Source: Undaria pinnatifida
Taxonomy: Eukaryota; Sar; Phaeophyceae; Laminariales; Alariaceae
Direction: 5' to 3'
NCBI GenBank assembly: GCA_012845835.1
Contig: JABAKD010000012.1
Location: 10,033,973 to 10,097,972 of the forward strand
Length of the DNA: 64,000 nt
In this document: positions 45,914 to 57,347 of the stretch, in pieces
Layout: the number at the start of each line of letters is the position of its first letter
Numbering within the stretch: the stretch's first letter is position 1
Notes under the pieces: model-generated
The model's input: only the letters and a program-made list of their open reading frames with translations
What the model was told of the DNA's origin: nothing
Databases searched by the model: none
Translations under genes and position numbers: made by a program

Positions 45914-47461
45914 ATGTAGGGGCTTGCTATACGCGCGGTGCTGGGTCTAGGCGATCGTGCGGGGTGTGGGGAAGGAGGGGGTGATGGAGGGGGGGAGGGG
46001 GGATGAATGAAAGCTACGTCATGGATAGCTAGGAAGATAATGACGTGATATCAATTGCTTAGAAGTGTTTATTACTCTGGCCGAATTCGATTGTAAGTGG
46101 GGCGTTTGAACGAACTGGGCGGGGAACAAAGGGACGGGGGGGGGGGGGGGGGAGGGGGCGGAGATGAGTGGGAGCTACGGCATGGATGGCTAGATGGATA
46201 ATAAGATGATATCAGCTGGCTGGTAGTGTTTATTACTCTGGCAGATTTTGATTTCAGGTGGTGCGTTTAAACAAGAGGGATCGGCGTGGGGGGGGGGGGG
46301 GGGGGGGGGGACGAGCATTTCAATATGTGCGCGGAAACTATAAACCCTTAAAGGGGACGAATCTGACGATTGCAGCAAGAAGACACACCTTTATATCACC
46401 CGCCTGGTAATGTTTATTTTTCTAGAAGGCGTGATGTCACATGTAGTATGCAACCCAGTTCTTAGGTGCAGTAAACAACGTGGTAAAAGCTTCATAATTT
46501 GGTATTGTACATGGATCGAAAGATAGAATATTTCAATCGATACGTACAATCATGTAGATACCACTATTTTCTGACATCGCTAATTATATGAAAGAGACAC
46601 ATATTGCCAAATGCAACAGGCGAGGTGATGTGGTCATGCAATGTCACCGCCATTGAGAACGACAGGGAGAGATGCGAATCGTTATTGTTTTGAAAGGAAC
46701 GCTTGGTGTACACGCGCTCAATTACGTTACTTCGTTAGTCATACTTCGCTTGGCATAGGTTGGGAGGCGATCATGCAGACGGTATGTACGGAATACCTTA
46801 CGTAATAAGTTGGTAGTGCGGTTTACCGCAATTTTAACATATCTGTCTGTATCTCCTTTTCACATTATTATTGTCTCACATATACGATTTTACGCCTATG
46901 ATTTTTGCCATGCCGATGTGGGGCTCTGAGGTCGCCAAATCCAAAGCAGAGATACATCTTACAAATACACCAAGCGAGGTGACGTGGGCATGCGATGTCA
47001 CCACTATTGAACGCGAGGGTGACTCTACTTTGTTAGGCACATGCTACTTGGTTTGGTAGAGGCTGTCAGGCGATCATGCAAACAACCGGAGGTATGTGTA
47101 ATAGGTTGGTAGTATCGTCTACCGCAGTGTTAACATAACTGTCTGTACGTCTTTTTCACATTGTTATTATCTAGTGTACGATTATACGCCCTGTTTTCTC
47201 CCCACTGTCGTCGAAGACGTTGTGTCGATGTCGCGTCCATGTCTGGTGCTCTTGTAAGTTAGTGGTGCTCATGAAAACATGCCCTAGCGTGTAGTAGATG
47301 ATCGCTGAGTGGTGTTCCTTTCCTTTACATCAAGCCAGGTAGTACATGTCAACGCAACCGCTTGCTTGAAAACGACAAATAAAATTCCGCACCCACCTGA
47401 TACAGATGAGACGCGGCCCGAAGATTGTTCAGTATACCGACGGTCAGGAACAGGTTATCGA
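45914..47461 (+). repeat. Repeat B, copy 2 (about 1.55 kb)
   Basis: Direct copy of 28108-29656, including the 24-G run at 46287-46310. A 62-codon frame (46871-47059) is open here but interrupted in copy 1. Confidence 0.85.
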
Positions 47462-47699
47462 GCAGTGCACTTCATTTTGTACTACCGCTCCTCACTCCAC
47501 CTAAAACACTACGGGCTTGCGTTGGACCCAGTTCGCTGATGCCCAAAACCAATTGCAAAGGAGATGATTTGGTGGGCGAATGCTACAATGATGGGCGCTG
47601 CTACGATTACCTCGTCTCTTGTTCTGTTTGTTCTTGCGTTCTTGATGAACCTGTTATTTGGCAACGAACGGCTTTGACGTATTTTAGGTGTGTGCAAAG
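47462..47699. other. Unassigned stretch
   Basis: Short unique segment after repeat B. Nothing recognised. Confidence 0.4.
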
Positions 47700-50095
47700 A
47701 CTATATATATGTAATAATGTATAGTTTCCAGGCACATATTGAGCTGCCCCACACGCCCCCCCCCCCCCCCCGCCGCCAAAAATATACTGGTGCCAAATCC
47801 GTCAGATTTATCCCCTCGAAAGGATTTATAGCTTACATGCACAAATTGCCCCCTTCCCCCCCCCCCCCCCCCTCCAAACCCGCTCGCTTTTGATCAAAAC
47901 CAGCCCCCCACGTCCTTCAAAACTCCGCCCCACCCCCCTCACCGGTTATTCGACTTACAAGATTCACTTGATAAAAGGATACATTTCCCTTCACAGCTGT
48001 CAGATTTTGTCCCCCTCAGAAACGGGTTTTATAGTTTTCGCGCACAGACTGACTAAAATCATCCTGTTGACCCTGATAGCTACACTGTAGTTGTAAGGGG
48101 AGTCACCGACCCATATCCTTAATGAGGACACACAACTCGTAATGCGCGCGATCGGAGTATCACACACAGCTTGCAAAGATGAGTTTCGACGAAATCTTCG
48201 ATCTCACAGCTGGAGTGTATTTTCATTTTTTATAATATATATGAGAATTTATAGTTTCCGCGCACATATTAAAATGTCCCGCCCCCCGCCCCCCCCCCCC
48301 CCCCTCCCGTCCCCCTCCACTGACCTCTTTTTCATAACAAACCCCAACCCTTCCCCCCCCCCGCCCCTCCGTCCCCCGATCCCCCTCCCCCCCCCCCACC
48401 CCCCCCCTTCCGCCTAGTCTGTCCAAACGCCCCACTCACAATCAAAATCGGCCTGAGTAATAAACACCTATACGCAGTTGATATCACGTCATTATCTTTC
48501 TGACCATCCATGACGTAGTTTTCAATTATTTTCCCCCCAACCCCCCGTCCCCCCCCCCCCCCCCCCCCCTCCAACGCCCCCTCTTTTCCGACCACCTGCA
48601 CGATCGCCTAGACCTAGCACCATGCGTATAACAAGCTGCTACATATCTTTGATCTCACAGCCGAAGTGTATTTGAATATTATTTGTGACCTAAACCTCCT
48701 AAAAAATCCCCCCCCCCCCCCTCCCCCCTCTTGCTCTCCCTTACTCAAATGCCCCACCAAACATCGAAATCCGCCACATTAATAAACACTTCACGCACAG
48801 GATATCACCTCATTATCTTTCGAGAGCCATCCATGCCGCTGTGTCCCCCCCCCCCCCCCCCCCCCCCCCTCCCCCCCTCCAACGCCCCCTCTTTCCCGAC
48901 CACCTGCACGATCGCCTAGACCTAGCACCACGCGTATAACAAGCTGCTACATATCTTTGATCTCACAGCCGAAGTGTATTTGAATATTATTTGTGACCTA
49001 AACCTCCTAAAAATTCCCCCCCCCCCCCCCCCCCCGCCCCCCCCCCCCTCTTGCTCTCCCTTACTCAAACGCCCCACCAAACATCGAAATCCGCCACATT
49101 AATAAACACTTCACGCACAGGATATCACCTCATTATCTTTCGAGAGCCATCCATGCCGCTGTGTTTCCCCCCCCCCCCCCTCCCCGCCTCGAACGCCCCC
49201 TTCTTCCCCATCACCCGCACCTTCGCCTAGACCTAGCACCACACGTATAACAAACCCCTCACCTAAAGCCCTTCCCCCCCCCCCCCCACCCCCCCCCCCC
49301 GCCCCGCCCCCGCCCCCACCCCCCACCCTCCCCCCCCAACCCATCCCAACCCCACCCCCTCGAACACTCCACCCTATCTTTACTCACTGATTGTACGACT
49401 TACCCCAGGATATACATGGTAAACTGATGTATTATTTCCAAACCTGTCACATTTATCCCCTCAAAATAATGTATAGTTTCCAGGCACATATTGAGCTGCC
49501 CCCCCCGCCCAAACCCCCCCCCCCCGCCCAACCCCCCCCCCCCCCCGCCCAAACCCCCCCCCCCCGCCCAACCCCCCCCCCCCCCGCCCAACCCCCCCCC
49601 CCCCGCCCAAAGCCCCCCCCCCCGCCCAAACCCCCCCCCCCCGCCCAACCCCCCCCCCCCCCCCCCCCCGCCCGAACCCCCCCCCCCCCCGCCCCCAATA
49701 ATATACTGGTGCCAAAACCGTCAGATTTATCCCCTCGAAAGGATTTATAGCTTACATGCACAAATTGCCCCTTTCCCCCCCCCCCCGCCCCCCTCCAAAC
49801 CCGCTCGCTTTTGATCAAAACCAGGCCCCCCTTTCCCTTCACAGCTGTCAGATTTTGTCCCCCTCAGAAACGGGTTTTATAGTTTCCGCGCACAGACTGA
49901 CTAAAATCATCCTGTTGACCCTGATAGCTACACTGTAGTTGTAAGGGGAGTCGCCGACCTATCGTATCCTTAATGAGGACACACAACTCGTAATGCGCGC
50001 GATCGGAGTATCACACACAGCTTGCAAAGATGAGAACTTTTCGACGAAATCTTCCATCTCACAGCTAGAGTGTATTTTAATTTTTATAATATATG
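47700..50095 (-). repeat. C-tract array A6 (family A on -)
   Basis: Two complete family-A ends (about 47940-48240 and 49830-50095) and at least six C-tract monomers. 49498-49692 is a GCCCAA plus C-run minisatellite with about ten units. 48481-50095 is duplicated at 58687-60035. No genes. Confidence 0.87.
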
Positions 50096-50199
50096 TAGAC
50101 TATGCGATGTTTCCAATTTGGAATCTAGGGTACATCTGTTCTATCGTTTGACTGGGTTTCGTATGTAGACGTGTACGTGGTTTTAGTGTGTGGGCATTC

Positions 50200-50455
50200 T
50201 TGGTTGACGTTGTAGACTTGGTTATCGTGTTGTTTCAGAGTGGTGTTTTCGAATACGTATTATTTTGTGTCCGGGTGGTTGTTTTAGTTGATGTTTTAGG
50301 CTTCGTTATCGTGTTGTTTCAGAGTGGTGTTTTTGAACACGTATTTGTGTTCTCGTGGTGGTTGCTATTATACGTGTATGTTTCGGGTGATGTTCTAGAC
50401 TTCGTTATCGTGTTGTTTCAGAGTGGTGTTTTCAAATACATATTATTTTGCAGTG
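50200..50455 (+). repeat. Frame-keeping tandem repeat encoding a hydrophobic peptide
   Basis: Three units start near 50203, 50287 and 50386 (periods 84 and 99 bp, both multiples of 3). Each encodes a version of DVLDFVIVLFQSGVFEYVLF in one frame. The frame has no ATG start. Confidence 0.65.
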
Positions 50456-50579
50456 GTCGGGGGGGGGGGGGGGGGGGTGTTGTGCATATCCGCAAAACGG
50501 ATTGATATACGTCGAGAAAACTACTCTATCGGGGGGCTAAAAAAGTATCTACGAGTATAGACTATACATATTTTATAAA

Positions 50580-51180
50580 AAACATTGCAAGGACGTCAGC
50601 CGTGAGTTCGACGAATTTCAGGTCAACAGTCATATTTGCAAGCTGCGTTGTTGGTACTTACTTGTTAAATATTATAAAAATGAAAATACACTCCAGCTAG
50701 CTGTGAGATCGAAGATTTCGTCGTCGTAACTCATCTTTGCAAGCTGTGTGTGATACTCCGATCGCGCGTATTACGAGTTGTGTGTCCTCATTAAGGATAC
50801 GATAGGTCGGCGACTCCCCTTACAACTACAGTGTAGCTATCAGGGTCAACAGGATGATTTTAGTCAGTCTGTGCGCGGAAACTATAAAACCCGTTTCTGA
50901 GGGGGACAAAATCTGATTATGTGAGTGAGTTTTTATTCGGAGGGGTCCTATTTCTTGTTCACTAGACTAGACTATAATAATAATAGTCGTAAGTGTTGAT
51001 ATTTTTACTTTAGGTGGGGAATTTTGAGCTAGATCTAACGTCACATCTATTTTACAAATTTATTACCGTAGTTTCCAGTATACTTCTATATCATATGTAT
51101 GGTAGGCGGTTTATTTTGTTTTTTCTTCCCCCCGGCTTTAATATCGGGAGGAGTACGAATACCGAATATTATTAGTTATG
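50580..51180 (+). repeat. Family C module, family A copy, family C body
   Basis: The family-C module (50580-50670) is followed by a family-A copy (50672-50925) that stops in ..CAAAATCTGA, then the rest of family C (50926-51175). This looks like family A inserted into, or recombined with, family C. Confidence 0.7.
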
Positions 51181-51844
51181 TTATATGTTACTCTTGATAC
51201 AGCATTCGAAAATGAATTTGTCCGTTTGACCAGCTGCCTACCCACACTGAGCCCTATAACGCTAACCACTAAGCTAGCAGTCATGCATACGTTCATCTTG
51301 TTAGAGCTACTACAACAGCAAAACCACGAAGCCAGCAGTCAGCACCGTGTGCTATTAAAAGCTCAGCGGTTAAACGGTCCTCGTTCTCGTCGCCTTGGAC
51401 ACCATCTCTTGTACTGCTGCTGTTGTAACAATTAGGCAGGTGCAGATCGTTTTCTGTGAGTTGCGACAGTCAGTTTAGGTGTATTATGGTTGTGTTTTTG
51501 CTTTTTTACGGCGTTCGTCGGATCTAGCTAGAGGTAGAAAAAAGCCTGTCCTGCGACCACGTGCTAGATCATGCCGATTGCAGTGACGACATTGTCGTAA
51601 ATGTCCCCGCGTGCGAACGTTGTACCCTCTGGTTAACGGTTTGCCCGCACCTGGTCTAGACAAATTCGCGCAACATGGGGGTACGCATCGTTCATTGCGC
51701 CACAATTCCACAACGATGGCACACCAAGCCGATTTTTGGGCAATTATTTGAAGAGAGGGCTCGCACGCGTCATGATAACTTATTATGATTCTGACATGTA
51801 TGTTTGAATTGCGATATTGAGACGGTTACAAAGTTTTTTCCTCC
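51181..51844. other. Unassigned stretch
   Basis: No gene recognised. A 75-codon minus frame (51484-51711) has no similarity that I can name. Confidence 0.45.
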
Positions 51845-52745
51845 GGCGTCATGGTATAGTAATACTCAAACGCCCCACCAAATATCGAAATCCGCCAGAT
51901 TAATAAACACTTCACGCACAGGATATCACCTCATTATCTTTCGAGAGCCATCCATGCCGCTCCTTCCCCCACCCCCCCGCCACGAACGCCCCCTTCTTCC
52001 CCATCACCCGCACCATCGCCTAGACCTAGCACCACACGTATAACAAACCCCTCACCTAAAACCCTTCCTTCCCCCCCCCCCCCCCCCCAACCCATCCCAA
52101 CCCCACCCCCTCGAACACTCCACCCTCTCTCTACTCACTGATTGTACGACTTACCCCAGGATATACATGATAAACTGATGCATTATTTCCAAAACCGTCA
52201 CATTTATCCCCTCAAAATAATGTACAGTTTCCACGCACATATTGAGCTGCCCCCCCCGCCCCCCCCCCGCCCAACCCCCCCCCCCTCCCAATAATAAACT
52301 GCTGCCAAAACCGTCAGATTTATCCCCTCGAAAGGATTTATAGCTTACATGCACAAATTGCCCCCTTTCCCCCCCCCCCCCTCCAAACCCGCTCGCTTTT
52401 GATCAAAACCAGCCCCCCGCGTCCTTCAAAACTCCGCCCCACCCCCCTCACCGGTTATTCGACTTACAAGATTCACTTGATAAAAGGATACATTTCCCTC
52501 CACAGCTGTCAGATTTTGTCCCCCTCAGAAACGGGTTTTATAGTTTCCGCGCACAGACTGACTAAAATCATCCTGTTGACCCTGATAGCTACACTGTAGT
52601 TGTAAGGGGAGTCGCCGACCTATATCCTTAATGAGGACACACAACTCGTAATGCGCGCGATCGGAGTATCACACACAGCTTGCAAAGATGAGTTTCGACG
52701 AAATCTTCGATCTCACAGCTGGACGAGTGTATTTTCATTTTTTAT
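51845..52745 (-). repeat. C-tract array A7 (family A on -)
   Basis: Several C-tract monomers, then a complete family-A copy. 52250-52745 is nearly the same as 47740-48240. Confidence 0.87.
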
Positions 52746-53108
52746 AATAATATGGCGTTGTTAGAATAAATACAATGTGACATGTATGTGCAAAGGTGCT
52801 TGCACGAGAGCAGCCACAGGCGCCGAGTTGGACCTGGTTTTGAACCGTCTTCGAAATAACTCGAGCTGAGCTCCACTTCTCGGCGCGCTGTTTCTTGGAT
52901 GCGCCCCACCTTGCTCGACTCTTCCGACCCTGCCGGGGTCGGCGTCGGTCGTGGTCACCTCGTATTTCTGCGGGGGGTGCTCTTTTTGCTTGTTGGGTCA
53001 AAATATCAAATCGTCTATTTTTACTTATAGATAGACATCATTCTGCCATCTGATCAATCATCATGAGAAATAACACATACATGACAAGATTGTTGTTTGC
53101 GCCCTTTT
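52746..53108. other. Unassigned stretch
   Basis: Minus-strand frames of 65-88 codons are open; no family match. Nothing else recognised. Confidence 0.45.
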
Positions 53109-53400
53109 TGAGTACGCGGTCGGGGTTTCAAATCCCACAGAAGAAGCGTTTTTCTCTTTTTTCGTGATAATAATGTAAAACAGCGTATTATACAGAGTAG
53201 TATGGTTAGAAAGCGCCTTGCGTCCCTTTTGAGTACGAGTATGCGGTCTGGGGTTCAATTCCCACCGGAGCGATTCCGTTTTTGTATTTTTTTCGGGGGG
53301 GCTATGACAGACGACGTGTGCTTAGAAAATAGATTGCGTACCTTTTGAGTATGCGGCCGGACGTTTGATTCCGGCCGGAGCGTTTCCGTTCTTTTCTTTT
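53109..53400 (+). repeat. Three diverged tRNA-like units
   Basis: CCTTTTTGAGTACGCGGTC-GGGGTTTCAAATCCCAC (53112), CCCTTTTGAGTACGAG..GGGGTTCAATTCCCACC (53224) and CCTTTTGAGTATGCGGCCGG with a T-arm-like end (53341). They share a box-B-like core and GGAGCG downstream in the last two. No cloverleaf is complete. Confidence 0.5.
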
Positions 53401-53479
53401 TTTGTGCACTGTTTTTTTAATCTCTTTTTGTTACGTAGACACTGTCTGTGTATGGTTCGCAACAGTGAATTAGTGGGGC

Positions 53480-54112
53480 ATTAGACTTGCAAAAGGTGAA
53501 CCAATAGCTTGCCCAAATTAAGCCTTATAACACGCTTCCTCCTTGAAACGGCGGGATAGCAGGTCGGCCGGATATACGGGCGGACGTGTCAATATCCAAG
53601 CGCTTTCATTTGCCGGGGATACTGGGGAGAGTATTTTTTAAGTTCGACACGGGGAAAATGTGAAAAAGTTTATCATTGTGGATGTTGAGATTCGAACCCA
53701 CGATCCAAGAACCCATGGTCTGCCGACGACGCCATTTGTTAATGTATTAGTGGGGTATTAGTCCGTTTGACTACTAGCAAAAGGTTAACCAATAGCTTAG
53801 CCATACTATTAATAGGCATTATAACTCCCCCCCAAAACGGCGGGATATCAGGTCGGCCGAATATACGGGCGGACCTGTCAATATCCAAACGGTTTCATTT
53901 CCCGTGGATACCGGGGAGAGCATTTTTCAAGTTCGACATGGAGAAAGTCTGAAAAAAATAGTATGTATGGTGGATGTGGGGTTCGAACCCGCAACCCAAG
54001 TAACCCATGAGCTGTCGACGACGCCATTTGTTAAGGATTTTGGAATGGGTATTAATCCGTTTGACCACTTGCAAAAGGCTAACCAATAGCTTACACAAAC
54101 TAAGCCTTATAG
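53480..54112 (-). repeat. Family D chain: flank-unit-flank-unit-flank
   Basis: Flanks at about 53480-53530, 53745-53815 and 54040-54112 alternate with two internal units of about 220 bp. Each unit has the tRNA-like part (GGGTTCGAATCTC / GGGTTCGAACCCC on -). Neighbouring units share a flank, as expected if they arose by recombination between flanks. Confidence 0.75.
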
Positions 54113-54179
54113 CAACACACAGGGTACCTGGACCTGATGTGTTAATATCGTGCTGCTGTACGCTGCTGTACGACGTATC

Positions 54180-55445
54180 AGCATGATTCGCCCCTTCAAG
54201 GGTTTATAGTTCCGCGCACATATTGAAATGCTCGCCCCCCCCCCCCCCCCCCCGATCCCTCTTGTTTGAACGCACCACCTGAAATCAAAATCTGCCAGAG
54301 TAGTAAACACTACCAGCCAGCTGATATCATCTTTTTATCCATCTAGCCATCCATGCCGTAGCTCCAACTCACCTCCCGCCCCCCCTCTTTGTTCCCCGCC
54401 CAGTTCGTTCAAACGCCCCACTTACAATCGAAATCGGCCAGAGTAATAAACACTAATAATCCATTGATATCAGGTCATTATCTTTCTAGCCATCCACGAC
54501 GTAGCTTTCATTCATCCCCCCTCCCCCCCTCCAACGCCCCCTCCTTCCCCACACCCCGCACGATCGCCTAGACCCAGCACCGCGCGTATAGTAGGCCCCT
54601 ACATATATTATTAATACGCGCGATCGGAGGATCACACACAATGTTGGTAACATCAGTGTCGACCAAATCCTTGATTTTAATATTATATGTGACCTAAATC
54701 TCTTGATAACCCCTCCCCCGATTTTTTTCTTTTTTTTTCCCTCGCTTCCTCTTGCTTAAACGCCCCACCTACTATCGAAACCCGCCAGAGTAATAAACAC
54801 TTCTACGCCCTGGGTATCGCCTCGTTATCGTTTCAGAGCCGTCCATGCCGCTGCTGCAATTCCCACCCACCCCCGTCCCCAACGCCCCCTCCTTCCCCAC
54901 CACCCGCACCATCGCCTAGACCTAGCACCACGCGTATAGCAAACCCCTACATCCATGCGACCTAAAGCCCTCCCCCCCGCCCCCGGCCCCCCCCGCCACA
55001 CCCCCCCCCCTCCCCCACAAGAAATATTTATAGTTTCCACGCACAAATTGACCTGCCCCACCCGTCCCCTCCTCCTCCCCTTCCCCCCCTCCCGCTCCCC
55101 TTTTGATCAAATCAGGCCCCCACGTCCTTAAAAGCTCCGCCCTCCCCTCACCGAATATTAGACTTACGGGATTCACTTGATAAACTGATGCATTTCCTTC
55201 CACAGCTGTCAGATTTTGTCCCCCTCAGAAACGGGTTTTATAGTTTCCGCGCACAGACTGACTAACATCACCCTGTTGACCCTGATAGCTACACTGTAGT
55301 TGCAAGGAGAGTCGCCGACCTATATCCTTAATGAGGACACACAACCCGTAATACGCGCGATCGGAGTATCACACACAGCTTGCAAAGATGAGTTTCGACA
55401 AAATATTCGATCTCACAGCTGGAGTGTATTTTGAATTTTGTATTA
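54180..55445 (-). repeat. C-tract array A8 (family A on -)
   Basis: C-tract monomers in the reverse order of those at 27236-28560, ending with a complete family-A copy at 55130-55445. Its nearest relative is array A3. Confidence 0.87.
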
Positions 55446-55895
55446 TCTGTATCTGCCCGTCACGCATTCCTGCTCGTGGTGCTGCTTCTCAGTGTTGCTG
55501 TCCTGCTGTTGCTGCAGCTGCAGTGCTGCCGCTTGTTGCTGCTGTTCGTCATCGTGTGCGGGATGACGCAATTTGTTGCTGTAGTTTATTGCACCTGACT
55601 GACAAAGTCAGTTAGTTGTACTGTACCCCTCGGCAGTACTACTGTCCAATATACGGCCTCGATTACCTATAATCCTATATTTGTTATGAGGCTTAGTTTC
55701 ATAATACATAATAATACCATGAATCCTCGAAAATTACGGGCATGCGCAGAGCCAAGGCGGGAAGCAGCTCCACGGGGCAAAGTCCCCCTCGTAATTATAT
55801 ACTCCGGAGTATAATAATAACGGCGACGTGGCGACGCAAGAATAAGAGGCTAAAATCAACCTGACTGAGTATTCGTGAACCTGCATTGTGTGTTA
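55446..55895. other. Unassigned stretch, CTG-rich
   Basis: CTG/GCTG-rich at 55470-55560. GGGGCAAAGTCCCC at about 55775-55788 is a short inverted repeat loosely like the shared 3' terminal motif. Confidence 0.45.
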
Positions 55896-56393
55896 TTAGG
55901 TTCGTGTAAGTTTCTGGCTCTTTTTTTGGCAAGCGTCCCATTGGTCAATTTTCATCAAGCCTAGGTCAACCTTGTGCACCAACCACGGTTGGCCTTGAAC
56001 CTCGAGACACAGACAACCCGCGACCATCCCTCTTCGCACCAGACAAGGTTGCATGAGCGTGGGTGACAGCAGCGAAGAGTTTACGCTGATCCATGGCCTA
56101 GGACGTGAGAGGTTGCCCGCATTGTCCTGTGGTCTTCCGTCGAATCCTTTCAAAATGCCATTGTTCGCCCGTTCGTTGGAAGATGATCGAGGGTGCTTTT
56201 GCCTCTGTTTCCACACACCAGCCGCCAAATGTTTTGTAACGTAAGCCTGGTTGGCGCCTGGAACACACCACCGGCCGTAATGTGAGCACTGCGACCAAGG
56301 GTGAGTCGGAGCCCCTAACAAGCCCGCCACGTTCATGTTCACGACGCTGTCGTTGATATCGTCGAACGAAGTGTGTTGGACAAGCGAAATCAC
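55896..56393 (-). CDS. Unrecognised ORF, 165 codons
   Basis: Open from a GTG at 56393; internal ATGs exist. Segments such as HYGRWCVPGANQAYVTKHL look protein-like, but I cannot assign a family. Overlapping frames on both strands lower confidence. Confidence 0.2.
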   Translation of the reverse strand: MISLVQHTSFDDINDSVVNMNVAGLLGAPTHPWSQCSHYGRWCVPGANQAYVTKHLAAGVWKQRQKHPRSSSNERANNGILKGFDGRPQDNAGNLSRPRPWISVNSSLLSPTLMQPCLVRRGMVAGCLCLEVQGQPWLVHKVDLGLMKIDQWDACQKKSQKLTRT

Positions 56394-56727
56394 ATCGCTT
56401 CTAATCCAAGATCTTCTTGATAATTCTCAAGCAGATCTTCTTGCCAAAGATAGCCTCTAGAAATCCTTTTTTGCCGGAAAATAGGAAAGTTCGCAAATCT
56501 AAATATCGGGCCCACAGACAACCTGCGAGGCAAAGTTTGGCTGGTATAATAGGAAATTGAACTTGCAATCTAAACATCGGCTTGTTATTATTGTCAGAGG
56601 TATTACAAAAACCAAATACTCTAGTCTAACCAGATGTTTTTAAAAGCTGTGAGTACAAAAGCTAGCGGCAGCGATAAAAAAACAAAAAAATCGCACACAA
56701 AACTTGTCAATACGACTTTAAAATAGT
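56394..56727. other. Unassigned stretch
   Basis: AT-rich, with a GGAAA..TTGCAATCTAAA-type short repeat near 56480 and 56550. Nothing else recognised. Confidence 0.4.
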
Positions 56728-57012
56728 CTACATACATGCACAACACAACATCAGCATACATACCAGCAGGGCGAAAACAATAACAAGAACACCGAGTAGT
56801 ACACTTAAAACGTTTTCGCCAACAATGAAGGAGCGGGAACGTGGACGTCTCATGTAAAATATGCTATCTTGTTTTTCAGGCTTGCTGTTTTCCTGAGGCT
56901 CGTGTTCTCTTTCTCGCGCTTTTGGCTGCCGGGAAAGCAAGCCGCCCATCGGTATTTCACGGCTAATGTCTTGATCCAAGCCGAGCTCCGTCTCGGGGCT
57001 CTGAGCGTCCAA
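56728..57012 (-). CDS. Family E ORF, copy 3: possible tail-anchored membrane protein
   Basis: The frame has a family-E start (SSATLDAQSPETELGLDQD), then MGGLLSRQPKARERE, a charged Glu/Lys region and RRPRSRSFIVG. It ends with one 24-residue hydrophobic segment, VLSVLLGVLVIVFALLVCML. An in-frame ATG at 56949 would give 73 residues. A charged N-terminal part with one C-terminal membrane segment and a short Cys-rich end fits a tail-anchored topology. Copy 1 at 10.6 kb aligns over most of the charged part. Start and expression are unproven. Confidence 0.4.
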   Translation of the reverse strand: MDAQSPETELGLDQDISREIPMGGLLSRQPKAREREHEPQENSKPEKQDSIFYMRRPRSRSFIVGENVLSVLLGVLVIVFALLVCMLMLCCACM

Positions 57013-57347
57013 CGTCGCTGAGCTGACTTTTTTTCAAGGGGTTTCGTTCCCCCTCGCTGCTATAGCCGAGCAGGTGCATGAAAAGCCACACATTTATCCC
57101 GGTCCCCTCTCGCGTTGTGTTAAAATAAATGATACAAAATCGAACAATAAATGCTTTTCAGACGAAAGCTACACCAAGCAATTACATCAGTACAGTGGGG
57201 GTATTCCGATTCAAGATCACCCTATGACAAGCCAAAGCAGGCGCTCTTTGCTCTTATCAGTTGTGGGCAATACGTGGCTGTTAGTACGCCGGGACGTGGC
57301 GATTTGACCGCACTTATTATGTGCCGAAAGGCGTTATCTTTGACGCC

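Noticed and set aside
49391-49842. Proline-rich and glycine-rich frames of up to 129 codons
   Set aside because: They come from C/G tracts and are open on both strands at once. The same holds for all tract-derived frames at 44-60 kb.
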